Source of the DNA: an uncultured Clostridia bacterium
GTDB taxonomy: Bacteria; Bacillota; Clostridia; Christensenellales; UBA1242
Assembly (NCBI GenBank): GCA_934754355.1
Contig: CAKVID010000006.1
Span: 1 to 64,000 of the forward strand
Reading direction: 5' to 3'
Length of the DNA: 64,000 nt
The position numbers and the translations under genes are program-made. Position 1 is the stretch's first letter. Every line of letters begins with the position of its first letter. Of this stretch, positions 42,653-52,593 are shown one piece after another. Under the pieces are notes generated by a model. The model saw only the letters and a list, made by a program, of their open reading frames with translations, searched no databases and was not told the DNA's origin.

Positions 42653-44569
42653 ATGCAAAAAAATAATTCAATATTTTCTCTAACAAAAAGATTACTAGCG
42701 GTATTTCTGCTAGTGTCTTTTGTTTTTTTGATTGTAATTATAAGGCTAGCGTATGTTCAATTTGTTAAGGGTAAATGGCTACAGGCTAAAGCCCAAGAAC
42801 AATGGCTTCGAGAACTGCCTCTTAATTCTAAGCGTGGAGAAATAAGGGACACTAATGGAGTGGTGCTTGCTACTAATTATTCTACTTATGATATTTATGT
42901 AAGGCCAAGCATGGTAGAAGATGAGAAAGAAGTAACACGCACTCTTTGTAGTGTTTTGAATTTGAATTTTGATAATATTTATAAAAAAGTTACAGATAGG
43001 CTAGTTAGCGAGAGTTTGATAAAATTGCAAGTGACCAAAGAAAAAGCAAACGAAATAAAAAGTAAAAATTTGAAAGGAATTCTATTTAGTGAGAATAATT
43101 CTAGGTACTATCCATATAATTCTGCACTTACTCAAGTATTAGGCTTTACAACAATAGATAATGTAGGACAGGCGGGACTTGAGGCCTATTATGATAAATA
43201 TTTAACTGGTGTTAAAGGCTATGTTTTGGAAGAGAGTGATGTTAAGGGTGTGAAGATTGAGAATACACTTGCAACATATGTGCCAAGTATTCCCGGACTT
43301 AATTTGGAATTAACTATAGATATGAATATTCAGAAATTTACTGAAGATGCTTTGTCTCTACTTATGGAAGAGCAAATCCCTAAGAAAGCAAGTGCGATAG
43401 TTATGAATCCACATAATGGAGAGATTGTAGCAATGGCCACTATGCCAAATTTTGACCTTAATAATGTGCCCAGAAATGATGTATCTAAACTTATGGAAAC
43501 TGTCAAAAATATCAATATTGTAGATGTGTATGAACCGGGTTCTACTTTCAAATGTATTACTATGGCTAATTCAATTGATGAGGGTGTGGCACAACTTTCT
43601 AATACTTTTTATGACCCCGGTTATAGAATTGTAGATGGAGAGAAAATTAAGTGTTGGAAATTAACAGGGCATGGACATCAGACATTAAGTCAAGGATTAT
43701 GCAATAGTTGTAATAGCGTATTTATAGACTTGGCGCTAAGACTTGGCAAAGATAGAATGTATGAGATGTTTGAGAAATTTGGTCTTGGTGCTACTCTTGG
43801 AATAGATTTCTTGGGTGAGAGTGCGGGTATTATAATGAACTATAATAATTCCAAAATTGTTGATGTGGCTAGAATGGGCTTTGGTCAAGCGGTTGCAACA
43901 ACGCCTATACAATTAATATCTGCTATTTGCAGTATTGTAAATGGTGGCAAATTATATAAACCATATTTTGTAAAAAATATTGTAGATAGTAATGGAAATG
44001 TTGTATCGCAGACAAGTCCACAAGTAATCAAAGAAACTATTTCGAAAAATACAAGTGAAATAATGAAGACGATGATGGAAGATGTAATCAAACAATATAG
44101 TGGTTACTATGCGTTCATTCCGGGATATCATGTTGGTGGTAAAACTGGTACTAGCCAAAAGTATGCGGGAAGCAAACTTAGTGGAGAGTATATTGCTTCA
44201 TTTGTTGGAACATTCCCTGCAGATAATCCTGATTATGTTGTATTAATAGTTGTAGATGAACCGGGTGGTGCTAGTTACTATGGAAGTATAGCGGCAACTC
44301 CATATGCAAAGAAAATAATAGAAAATATAATAAAGTACAAAAATTATAAACCAAGTGAAGATTTGATAGAAGATACGATTAAGCAAAATGAATTTGTATT
44401 AATGCCCGATTGTGTGGGGCTAAATATTTATGATGCTGTAGCAAAATGTGAGAGTGTGGGCTTGCAAGTAGAGATACAGGGAGATGGAAAAATTATAAAA
44501 TCTCAGTTCCCAGCACCAAGTAGCGAAGTTATAAAAAATGGCATAGTGATGATAGATACTGAAAAATAA
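42653..44569 (+). CDS. spoVD: Septal class B penicillin-binding protein (SpoVD/PBP2B type) with PASTA domain
   Basis: 638 residues. One N-terminal span (about 12-32), a pedestal domain starting RGEIRDTNG, and a transpeptidase domain with STFK (297-300), SCN in LCNSCNSVF and KTGTSQK (from Lys497). A single PASTA domain ends the protein (MPDCVGLNIYDAVAKCESVG). Crosslinks septal peptidoglycan; the cluster context does not tell spoVD (sporulation) from pbpB (vegetative), and only one such gene is here. Starts 6 bases after ftsL. Confidence 0.9.
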   Translation: MQKNNSIFSLTKRLLAVFLLVSFVFLIVIIRLAYVQFVKGKWLQAKAQEQWLRELPLNSKRGEIRDTNGVVLATNYSTYDIYVRPSMVEDEKEVTRTLCSVLNLNFDNIYKKVTDRLVSESLIKLQVTKEKANEIKSKNLKGILFSENNSRYYPYNSALTQVLGFTTIDNVGQAGLEAYYDKYLTGVKGYVLEESDVKGVKIENTLATYVPSIPGLNLELTIDMNIQKFTEDALSLLMEEQIPKKASAIVMNPHNGEIVAMATMPNFDLNNVPRNDVSKLMETVKNINIVDVYEPGSTFKCITMANSIDEGVAQLSNTFYDPGYRIVDGEKIKCWKLTGHGHQTLSQGLCNSCNSVFIDLALRLGKDRMYEMFEKFGLGATLGIDFLGESAGIIMNYNNSKIVDVARMGFGQAVATTPIQLISAICSIVNGGKLYKPYFVKNIVDSNGNVVSQTSPQVIKETISKNTSEIMKTMMEDVIKQYSGYYAFIPGYHVGGKTGTSQKYAGSKLSGEYIASFVGTFPADNPDYVVLIVVDEPGGASYYGSIAATPYAKKIIENIIKYKNYKPSEDLIEDTIKQNEFVLMPDCVGLNIYDAVAKCESVGLQVEIQGDGKIIKSQFPAPSSEVIKNGIVMIDTEK

Positions 44570-44727
44570 AACAATATAAAATATAATGTCGTATTATAGA
44601 ATTTTGTTATTTTTATATTTGTCAAAAAATGTCTTTATGGTTCTTTTGTGTAGTGGAAGTAATACAATAATTATAATTAAATAATTTAATTAAATAATTG
44701 TATATAATAAAAGGGAGTGAGTTATTT

Positions 44728-46164
44728 GTGAGACTAAAAAAGATACTTAAAAATTTGGATATATTGGAAAGTAAAAATTTCAAAGATTATAATATAAAAG
44801 CAATAACTCACATCTCTAAAGATGTAATCAAAGATAGTATTTTTATATGTATTAAAGGCAATAATTTCAATGGCAATGATTATATAATTGATGTTATAAA
44901 GAGTGGGGCTAAATGTATTGTGACCGAAGAAGAATGTAATGCTACAAATGTATGTGTGATTAGAGTAAAAGATGTAAGACTGGCAATGAGTGTGCTTGCT
45001 AAAAATTTCTATAATAATGCTTGTGATAGCATGCAAATTATTGGAATAATTGGAACTTGTGGCAAAACATCTACATCTATGATAATTGCCAAATTTTTAC
45101 AAAATTCTGACAATAACATAGGCGTTATTGGCACAAACGGAATATTTATAGGAGACATTAAGTTAGATAATAAATTCACAACTCCCGACCCTCTAGAATT
45201 GCATTATATATTCTATCAAATGAAATTATTGGGCGTAAAAACAGTTGTAATGGAAGTAAGTGCGCAAGCAATTTATTTGAATAAAATGTATGGCGTTAAA
45301 TTAGATATTGGAGTATTTACTAATATATCTGAAGAACATTTGGATTTCTTTGGAACAATAGAAAAATATGCAAGATGTAAGATGGACTATTTTGATTTAT
45401 CCAATATGAAAGAGTGTGTTGTTAATGTAGATGATTTCTATGGAATGGAAATAGCATACAAAACCAAAGTTCCATGTGTTAGTTATGCTGTAAAAAATCC
45501 TGCTAATTCATTTGCATTAGATATACAAATAGATATTAATTCTACTAAATTTACTGCTAATATTTTGGATAATATTATTAAGGTAGATAGTAAATTAGTA
45601 GGAGACTTTAATGTATATAATATTTTGGCTGCTATGACGGTGGCTAAGATGCTGGGAGTTAGTTGCGAAGATATTGGTAATAAAATAAATTCTATAAATG
45701 GCATTGCGGGAAGACTGAATTTCTTTGAGAAAAATGGCAAACAAATAATTGTAGATTTTGCACATACTCCCGATAGTTTTGATAAAACACTAGCTTTTGT
45801 GAAAAAATTTTGTAGAGGCAGGCTTATTACTCTTTTTGGTTGCGTAGGATATAGTGACCAAGAAAAAAGATATCAAATGGGTGCCATAGCAGATAAATAT
45901 TCTGATGAAATAATACTGAGTGTAGATAATAGAGGTAATACTTTATTTGAAGATATTTGTGCGGATATTATAACTGGAATTAGTCATGCAAAGTACACTT
46001 TAATTGAAGATAGAAAAGCTGCTATTAAAAGTGGGATAGAGAAATTATCTAGTGGGGATATTCTATGTATACTTGGTAAGGGTGCAGAGGACTTCCAGAA
46101 AATTGGAGACGAGAGAATTCCTTATAGTGATTTACAAGTTGTTGAAGAATATATTAAAGGATAA
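44728..46164 (+). CDS. murE: UDP-MurNAc-tripeptide synthetase (MurE)
   Basis: 478 residues. A Mur ligase with the ATP loop GIIGTCGKTSTS, central motifs (FTTPDPLEL, VMEVSAQAI, ISEEHLDFFG) and C-terminal FGCVGYSDQEKR. Adds the third amino acid to the UDP-MurNAc dipeptide. The residue-3 selector, DNPR in diaminopimelate enzymes, reads DNRG here (400-403), so the amino acid cannot be predicted. The start is GTG 44728, placed 8 bases after AAAGGGAGTGAG; the longer frame lacks a ribosome binding site. It is followed after 3 bases by mraY; murF, usual at this spot, is missing. Confidence 0.93.
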   Translation: MRLKKILKNLDILESKNFKDYNIKAITHISKDVIKDSIFICIKGNNFNGNDYIIDVIKSGAKCIVTEEECNATNVCVIRVKDVRLAMSVLAKNFYNNACDSMQIIGIIGTCGKTSTSMIIAKFLQNSDNNIGVIGTNGIFIGDIKLDNKFTTPDPLELHYIFYQMKLLGVKTVVMEVSAQAIYLNKMYGVKLDIGVFTNISEEHLDFFGTIEKYARCKMDYFDLSNMKECVVNVDDFYGMEIAYKTKVPCVSYAVKNPANSFALDIQIDINSTKFTANILDNIIKVDSKLVGDFNVYNILAAMTVAKMLGVSCEDIGNKINSINGIAGRLNFFEKNGKQIIVDFAHTPDSFDKTLAFVKKFCRGRLITLFGCVGYSDQEKRYQMGAIADKYSDEIILSVDNRGNTLFEDICADIITGISHAKYTLIEDRKAAIKSGIEKLSSGDILCILGKGAEDFQKIGDERIPYSDLQVVEEYIKG

Positions 46165-46167
46165 ATT

Positions 46168-47148
46168 ATGAAATATGGTTTGCTTAATTTGTGCTTATGC
46201 TTGATTGTATCGGCAATCATTGCACCATTTATAATTAAGTGGTTGCACAAATTAAAATTTGGACAAAATATTTTAATATATGTTGAGAAGCATAAATCCA
46301 AAAGTGGTACTGCTACAATGGGAGGAATTATATTTATAATTTCTTCTTTTGTGGGATACTTTGTCTTTTATTCCAAGCATAATATGTTGGCAACAACTTC
46401 AATGCTTAGTTTTCTATTTTTTGGAATACTTGGATTTCTAGATGATTATATCAAGATAAAATACAAACAAAATGAAGGGCTTAAACCTTATCAAAAAATG
46501 CTTGGGCAATTGGGGATTGCTATAGTGCTTGCAATATTTGTGTACAAATCAGATTTAATTGGTAGTACTTGTAATATTCCATTTTCTAATAGTACGATTG
46601 ATTTGGGAATATGGATAATTCCATTTGTAATAATTGTATATTTAGCAATAGTTAATTCTGTTAATTTAATTGATGGTCTTGATGGGTTGTGTTCTAGTGT
46701 GTCTTTTGTTGTGATTATGGTTATGTGTGTGCTTATTACGATTATCAATAAATCACTTGAGGGTGTAGCACTTCTCGAAAGTCAAAATTTAGTAATTGCA
46801 AGTCTTGGTGTTGCTGGCGGAGTGTTGGGGTTTCTTCTTTTCAATTCTTATCCGGCAAAAGTATTTATGGGGGATACTGGCTCGCTTGCATTGGGTGGAA
46901 CTATTGCTAGTCTAACTATTTTTTCAAGAAATTATTTCATGATAATGATAGTGGGTGTTATGTTTGTGCTTACTTCATTAAGTGTAATTTTACAAGTAGC
47001 CAGTTATAAATTAACTAAGAAGAGAATATTTAAAATGTCGCCATTGCATCACCACTTTGAACAAACAATGAGTGAAACTAAAGTGGTAACAATGTATATG
47101 ATAGTGACAATTATTGTAGGCATATTGACAATAAGTTTGTATTTGTAG
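46168..47148 (+). CDS. mraY: Phospho-MurNAc-pentapeptide transferase
   Basis: 326 residues, ten membrane spans. Transfers phospho-MurNAc-pentapeptide to undecaprenyl phosphate, giving lipid I. Signatures are GTATMGGIIFI, LGFLDDYIKI (catalytic Asp pair), NSVNLIDGLDGL, VFMGDTGSLALGG and SPLHHHFE. Only 3 bases separate it from murE. Confidence 0.97.
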   Translation: MKYGLLNLCLCLIVSAIIAPFIIKWLHKLKFGQNILIYVEKHKSKSGTATMGGIIFIISSFVGYFVFYSKHNMLATTSMLSFLFFGILGFLDDYIKIKYKQNEGLKPYQKMLGQLGIAIVLAIFVYKSDLIGSTCNIPFSNSTIDLGIWIIPFVIIVYLAIVNSVNLIDGLDGLCSSVSFVVIMVMCVLITIINKSLEGVALLESQNLVIASLGVAGGVLGFLLFNSYPAKVFMGDTGSLALGGTIASLTIFSRNYFMIMIVGVMFVLTSLSVILQVASYKLTKKRIFKMSPLHHHFEQTMSETKVVTMYMIVTIIVGILTISLYL

Positions 47149-47160
47149 GAGTGGTTTATT

Positions 47161-48477
47161 ATGATATTTGATTATAAAAATATTTTAATTATGGGGTATG
47201 GAGAAAGCGGTAAGGCAGTCGAGAACATACTTAAAAGTCTAAATATAGAATACAAGATTTACGATAAATCTCATGGGGTAAATGGTGGGGGATATCTATG
47301 CAAATTAAATAGGAAAATTATTTCTAATTTTGATTTGCTTGTTATTTCCCCGGGTATTAGTATTTATAACAAATATGTTGTAATGGCAGAGAGAATGGGA
47401 ATAAAAGTGGTAGGAGAATTGGAATTTGGTTATTGGTTTACATCAAGTCCAGTGGTTGCTATTACTGGTACTAATGGTAAGACTACAACTACTTCTCTTA
47501 TCAATCAAATAATTGGTACTACTTATACTTGTGGGGCATTTGGAAATATTGGCATTCCACTTTGTAGAGCATACAAAAAGCCTATGGATTATTTAGTGTG
47601 TGAAGTAAGTTCATTCCAATTGGAAAGTACATATTCATTTAATCCATATATATCAATTATTTTAAATATTGCCGAAGACCATATAGATAGGCATAAGACA
47701 TTTGAAAATTATATAAAATGCAAATTGGGATTACTTAAGAATTGTACTGAAAAGTCTCTAATTGTATTGAATGCTGATGATAAATTAATTATGGAAAGAA
47801 CAGAGAATATCAAAGCAAAAAAATTCTATATATCCAAATATAAGAAAGTTAAAGGTGTATACATATTAGAAGATAAGATATATATCAACATAAAAAGCAA
47901 ACCTTATGTCTTGTGTGAAACTAAAGAATTTGAACATTTGCTTACTGTTATGGAAGATGTACTGGCTAGTATTCTTGCTTGTAAACTTCTTCAAATAGAA
48001 GATAATAAGATTATTGAAACAATCAAGAATTTTGAACTTGCTCCTCATCGAATGAAAGTTGTACTAGAAAAGAATGGCGTGAAATATATTGACGATAGCA
48101 AGAGTACTAATGTACATAGCACGCTTAATGCTTTAAGGGTTAGTGAAAGTGGAGTAGTGCTAATGCTTGGTGGAGAGGACAAAGACTTGAATTTTGATGA
48201 TATCTTTATTAAATACAAAGATAAAATCAATTATGTTATTGCGTTTGGGAAAGCAAGAAAGAAGATTGAGAAGAGTGCAAGTAAATGTGGCTTTGAAAAT
48301 GTTAAGAGTTGTAAAACTTTTTATGAAGGAGTGAAAGCGGGATATGAAATTGCTAAAGAGAAAAATATTTTGCTTTTGTCGCCAGCGTGTGCTAGTTTTG
48401 ATGAATTCAAAAGTTATAGTGAGAGAGGAGAAAAATTTGAAAAACTTGTAAAGGAATTATCTAATGCAAAAAGTTAA
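47161..48477 (+). CDS. murD: UDP-N-acetylmuramoylalanine-D-glutamate ligase
   Basis: 438 residues. Adds D-Glu to UDP-MurNAc-L-Ala. The N-terminal Rossmann part (ILIMGYGESGKAVENI) binds the UDP moiety, the ATP loop is ITGTNGKTTTT, and VSSFQLE, LNIAEDHIDRH and DDSKSTNVHST are the Mur ligase signatures. Late LSPACASFDEFKSYSERG is diagnostic for MurD. Ribosome binding site AGGAGTGG. The end overlaps ftsW by 14 bases. Confidence 0.96.
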   Translation: MIFDYKNILIMGYGESGKAVENILKSLNIEYKIYDKSHGVNGGGYLCKLNRKIISNFDLLVISPGISIYNKYVVMAERMGIKVVGELEFGYWFTSSPVVAITGTNGKTTTTSLINQIIGTTYTCGAFGNIGIPLCRAYKKPMDYLVCEVSSFQLESTYSFNPYISIILNIAEDHIDRHKTFENYIKCKLGLLKNCTEKSLIVLNADDKLIMERTENIKAKKFYISKYKKVKGVYILEDKIYINIKSKPYVLCETKEFEHLLTVMEDVLASILACKLLQIEDNKIIETIKNFELAPHRMKVVLEKNGVKYIDDSKSTNVHSTLNALRVSESGVVLMLGGEDKDLNFDDIFIKYKDKINYVIAFGKARKKIEKSASKCGFENVKSCKTFYEGVKAGYEIAKEKNILLLSPACASFDEFKSYSERGEKFEKLVKELSNAKS

Positions 48478-49624
48478 TAAATTGAGTTTGACAATTTTTA
48501 TTATTGTTACATTCTTATGTATATTTGGCATGGTCATGATTTACAGTGCTAGTTCTTATTCTAGTGATTTTCTTTATGGGGATAGTTTGCACTTTGTGAA
48601 GAAACAAATATTTGGCTTTGTATTGGGCTTAGGATTTTTTGCAATTACATATTTTTTTGATTATCATAAGTACTACAAATTAAGATATTACATTATTATT
48701 GTATCTCTTATTTTGCTTGGTTTGGTTTTTGTTCCCGGAATTGGAATATCTGCTAATGGCGCTAGGCGTTGGATTGGCTTCGCTGGACTTAATTTGCAGA
48801 GTAGTGAAGTTGCTAAATTTGGATTTGTAATCTTCTCTGCGTGCTACTTATCCAAAAATTATGAAAAGACCAAAACATTCAAAGGAATACTTCCTATTTT
48901 GATTGCTGGCGGAATAATATGTTTATTTGTAATGCTTGAACCTAATATGAGTGTTACGATGTGTATTGGGCTAGTAATGATTTCTATGCTTGTAATTGGA
49001 GGGATAAGTTTTAAACATTTTGCGTTGCTTGCAATTCCTGCACTTGCTTTGGTTGTTGTATTGATTGTAATAGAACCTTATAGATTTGATAGGCTTGTAG
49101 CCTTTATTAATCCCTGGGCAAATCCCAAAGAAGAGGGGTATCAATTAATACAATCTCTATATTCACTTGGAACTGGTGGTTTATTTGGAGTAGGACTTTT
49201 TAATAGTAGACAGAAGTATTTATTCTTGCCATTTGCCGAAAGCGATTTTATTTTTGCTATCATAGGAGAAGAACTAGGGTTTGTAGGTGCAGTGTGTGTT
49301 CTTATGGTGTATGTAGTGCTTATTGCATTAGGCATCAAAATTGCACTTAATGCTAAAGATAGATTGGGTGCTTATCTGGCTAGTGGAATTGTATCCGTTA
49401 TAGCAATTCAATTATTAATAAATGTAGCCGTAGTAACAGGCTCAATTCCGCCAACAGGAATTCCTATGCCGTTTGTGTCGGCGGGTGGAACATCTTTAAG
49501 TGTATTTATGGGGGCAATTGGAATTCTTTGCAATGTAGGCAGACAAAGTGAAAATACACAAAATGCATTTGTATTTATGAGATTTAATATATTCAAAGTA
49601 AAACAAAATAAAGCAAGAAATTAG
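48464..49624 (+). CDS. ftsW: SEDS peptidoglycan polymerase FtsW/SpoVE
   Basis: 386 residues, ten spans. Polymerises lipid II in complex with the septal PBP. Marks are MVMIYSASSYSS, GARRWIGFAGLNLQSSEVAK, PWANPKEEGYQLIQS, IGEELGF (catalytic-loop region) and TGSIPPTGIPMPFVSAGGTS. In spore formers the homologue at this place is often SpoVE. No murG follows, unlike Bacillus. Confidence 0.94.
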   Translation: MQKVNKLSLTIFIIVTFLCIFGMVMIYSASSYSSDFLYGDSLHFVKKQIFGFVLGLGFFAITYFFDYHKYYKLRYYIIIVSLILLGLVFVPGIGISANGARRWIGFAGLNLQSSEVAKFGFVIFSACYLSKNYEKTKTFKGILPILIAGGIICLFVMLEPNMSVTMCIGLVMISMLVIGGISFKHFALLAIPALALVVVLIVIEPYRFDRLVAFINPWANPKEEGYQLIQSLYSLGTGGLFGVGLFNSRQKYLFLPFAESDFIFAIIGEELGFVGAVCVLMVYVVLIALGIKIALNAKDRLGAYLASGIVSVIAIQLLINVAVVTGSIPPTGIPMPFVSAGGTSLSVFMGAIGILCNVGRQSENTQNAFVFMRFNIFKVKQNKARN

Positions 49625-49698
49625 CAAATTAAAGTGTTCTTTAAAATATTCAATGAATGAATTTAAGTAAAAAGAACCACAATAAATGATGAGTTATT

Positions 49699-49729
49699 AA
49701 AAAACAGGGTGGGAAACTCTGTTTTTTTT
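49699..49729 (+). terminator. Terminator after ftsW
   Basis: AAAACAGGGT / ACTCTGTTTT (one mismatch), then an eight-T run. It splits the division cluster into at least two transcripts. Confidence 0.75.
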
Positions 49730-49896
49730 GTTAAAATATTATTGGACTTTATGTTTTATGGGGAATGAGAATGTGGGGCCTAAACATTTGAACAGTTGTA
49801 TTTTGTATAAGTCAGTAATTTCGATTTTTTGTAAATATAAGAAAATTATTATTCAAAAATATATATTTATGTTATTATAAACTAAGGAGTTAATTT

Positions 49897-50391
49897 ATGA
49901 AAGAGAAAAGGGATTTGTACGATAAGAATGGTAATATAACTGGTTTGACATACTTTAAGGGAGATAAAATTCCACAAGGTTATTATCCAATGGTTGTAAT
50001 GGTTTGTATTCAAAATAGTAAGGGTGAATTTTTAATGCAAAAAAGAGTTCCTCAAAAAGGTGGAGATTGGGGAGTTACGGGCGGACACCCAAAGGCTGGA
50101 GAAACATCAGAACAGGGTATAGTTACGGAAGTTAGAGAAGAACTTGGAATAGATATTTCTAATAGACCCCTTGAAGTTTTTGCAGAGGGTTGTGATGGTA
50201 AAGACTGCTTTAAGATGTATTATCTTAATGCTGATTTGGATATTGCAAAACTAACAATTCAAGAAGATGAATTAACAGAAGTTAGATGGTTTTCAATGCA
50301 AGAACTACAAGACATGGTGGATAAAAACATACTAAATTCTGACCAAATAGAATGCTTCGTAAAATGTACGAATTATTTAAAAAATAAATAG
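49897..50391 (+). CDS. NUDIX hydrolase
   Basis: 164 residues. The Nudix box is GHPKAGETSEQGIVTEVREELGID (given here from positions of about 67-90), with the REELG metal-binding glutamates. The N-terminal MKEKRDLYDKNGNITG and the aromatic PQGYYPMVV resemble isopentenyl-diphosphate isomerase-like or coenzyme A-type NUDIX proteins, but the substrate is unknown. It is an insertion relative to usual cell-wall clusters. Ribosome binding site ACTAAGGAG. Confidence 0.88.
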   Translation: MKEKRDLYDKNGNITGLTYFKGDKIPQGYYPMVVMVCIQNSKGEFLMQKRVPQKGGDWGVTGGHPKAGETSEQGIVTEVREELGIDISNRPLEVFAEGCDGKDCFKMYYLNADLDIAKLTIQEDELTEVRWFSMQELQDMVDKNILNSDQIECFVKCTNYLKNK

Positions 50392-50440
50392 TCTTGAATT
50401 GAAGATTTAGATTAGTGATACCAGTAAAGGAATAAATATT

Positions 50441-51001
50441 ATGTGTAAGAAATATAAAAAAATTGAAAATAAAGAAAAAGAACCTCAAAAAATGGTATAT
50501 AAAATATGTAAATATTGCAGTTGCAGATTTGAGAATAAGTCTGCAAAGTGTCCTGGTTGTGGTTCTAGGGATTATATATTAGAATATGTAGATGATCCAG
50601 ATGGCAAAAATATTAAAGACATTGAATACAAGATTGTTGTGTGTCCTACTTGTGAAAAAATAAACTATTTGGGATCGAAAAAATGTGTAAAATGTGGCTC
50701 AAATTTGCCAACGCAAAAAGACCTTGATACTAAAAGATTAAATCAATTAAAAGATAGCAATGGAAAAATAAATAGATATCCAGAAACAAAAGATAAAAGA
50801 ATTGTGCTTGAATATTTAACAAGTAAATTTAGTAAAGATAAAAGATATTCTGAAAAAGAAGTAAATCAGATACTTGTAGATTGGATAAACTTTGTAGATT
50901 ATATAACTATTAGGCGAGATTTAATAGATGGTAATTACTTAAATAGAGAGTCTGATGGAAACTTTTATTGTGTAAGTGCCAAAAGTAATAAAAAAGAATA
51001 A
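50441..51001 (+). CDS. Double zinc-ribbon protein with DUF2087-like C-terminus
   Basis: 186 residues. Two CxxC...CxxC ribbons: CKYC...CPGC (about 23-40) and CPTC...CVKC (about 68-86). Residues of about 110-175 (DKRIVLEYLTSKF, RYSEKEVNQILVDW, TIRRDLIDGNYLNRE, DGNFY) match the DUF2087 winged-helix type found in some transcription regulators. So a nucleic-acid-binding regulator is likely. Starts 49 bases after the NUDIX gene with AAAGGAAT and may share its transcript. Confidence 0.78.
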   Translation: MCKKYKKIENKEKEPQKMVYKICKYCSCRFENKSAKCPGCGSRDYILEYVDDPDGKNIKDIEYKIVVCPTCEKINYLGSKKCVKCGSNLPTQKDLDTKRLNQLKDSNGKINRYPETKDKRIVLEYLTSKFSKDKRYSEKEVNQILVDWINFVDYITIRRDLIDGNYLNRESDGNFYCVSAKSNKKE

Positions 51002-51021
51002 CATGATGTTATTCTTTTTTT
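50991..51021 (+). terminator. Terminator after zinc-ribbon gene
   Basis: AAAAAAGAATAACA / TGTTATTCTTTTTT with a TGA loop. The left arm overlaps the last codons of the gene. Confidence 0.82.
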
Positions 51022-51241
51022 ATCTGCTATTAACAAAATATTGCTTGCTCTCATATATTCTAAATATATATATAATTTATATTCATAGTTTTTCACATTA
51101 AAATTTGGGATCAATCGGAACAAATGGCGAGAAAATTGTATATTATATAGCAAAGCGACTTTTTTATTTTAAATTGTTTGCTTTGAATACTTATATAAAT
51201 TAAATACAAAGATAAAATTCTAATTTTTTTAAAGGTGAAAA

Positions 51242-52498
51242 ATGGAAACATTATTTATAAATGGTGGAAGGCAACTGAACGGAAGTTTGGAAGTTGTTAC
51301 CGCCAAAAATGCACTTTTGCCGATACTGGCTGGAAGCATTATTAATGAAGATAGTGTGATAATAAATAAAGTTGCCGAATTTTCTGATGTTTTATATATG
51401 ATAAAAATCTTAGAAAGTTTGGGGAGTAAAACCAAACTTGAAGGGGATACTTTATATATAGACTCGTCTTCGGCAGATAAGTATGTGGTAAAAGATGAGT
51501 TTACTAAGAAGGTTCGTTCAAGTGTCTTTATGTTGGGACCATTGCTTAGTAGATTTAAAAGAGCAAAAGTGTCGTATCCGGGTGGTTGTAATATTGGCAA
51601 TCGACCTATAAATTTACATATAAAAGGACTGCAAGGTCTAAATGTTAAGATAGAAGAAAAGCATGGATATATTATTTGCGATGGAAGAAATATGCGTGCT
51701 GGAGAAGTCCATCTAGACTTTCCTTCGGTTGGTGCTACCGAAAATTTGATGATGGCAAGTGTAAGACTATCTGGTGTTACAACCATTTACAATTGTGCAA
51801 GAGAACCAGAAATTGAAGATTTGCAAAATTTCTTGAATTCTATGGGTTGCAAAATTTCGGGAGCAGGAAGTAGTACTATTACAATTGTTGGTGTCAAGAA
51901 TTTCAAGAAAACTACTTATACTCCAATCAAGGATAGAATTGTAGCGGGAACATATCTTATTGCTTGTGCAATGTGTGGCGGAAATATATTACTTAAAGGT
52001 TGTGAGAAGAAATATAATCAAGCACTTATTCAGAAATTAAAGGGTGCGGGTGCAGATATAATTGAGAAAGACAATAGTTTGCAAATAACCACTAAATCCA
52101 GGCTAAAAAGCATACCTTCAATTGAAACACAACCATATCCGGGATTTCCAACAGATTTGCAAAACCAAGTATTAACATTACAAACAATATCTAAAGGAAC
52201 TAGTGTAATTGTAGAAAATTTATACGAGAGCAGATTTAAGATTTGCAATGAACTTTTTAAGATGGGTGCAGATATTACTCTTAAAGACCGTATGGCTATA
52301 ATCAAAGGTGTAAATAAATTATACGGAGCAAATGTTGTTGCGTCAGATTTGCGAGGAGGGGCAGGTTTGGTTCTAGCGGGTTTGGTTGCAGAAGGGTATA
52401 CAACAATTGAAGATATTTACCATATAGATAGAGGTTACTTGTCTATAGAAGAAGATTTTTGTAAATTGAATGCGGAAATTAAGAGAAAAAAAGATTGA
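51242..52498 (+). CDS. murA: UDP-N-acetylglucosamine 1-carboxyvinyltransferase
   Basis: 418 residues. First committed step of peptidoglycan synthesis, adding enolpyruvate from PEP to UDP-GlcNAc, the product of the glm pathway. The N-terminal Lys-Asn pair is in VTAKNALLPILAG, the catalytic cysteine (Cys116, fosfomycin target) in YPGGCNIGNRPI, and DLRGGAGLVLAGL ends the active site. Typical EPSP-like double-barrel length. Confidence 0.96.
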   Translation: METLFINGGRQLNGSLEVVTAKNALLPILAGSIINEDSVIINKVAEFSDVLYMIKILESLGSKTKLEGDTLYIDSSSADKYVVKDEFTKKVRSSVFMLGPLLSRFKRAKVSYPGGCNIGNRPINLHIKGLQGLNVKIEEKHGYIICDGRNMRAGEVHLDFPSVGATENLMMASVRLSGVTTIYNCAREPEIEDLQNFLNSMGCKISGAGSSTITIVGVKNFKKTTYTPIKDRIVAGTYLIACAMCGGNILLKGCEKKYNQALIQKLKGAGADIIEKDNSLQITTKSRLKSIPSIETQPYPGFPTDLQNQVLTLQTISKGTSVIVENLYESRFKICNELFKMGADITLKDRMAIIKGVNKLYGANVVASDLRGGAGLVLAGLVAEGYTTIEDIYHIDRGYLSIEEDFCKLNAEIKRKKD

Positions 52499-52593
52499 TT
52501 GCTTTCAAATTTCTTGTAAATATTTTCTTTATTTGCTAAAATATGGATAATTCAATATAATATATTAAGACTTGAATTTGTAAAGTTAAAGGT

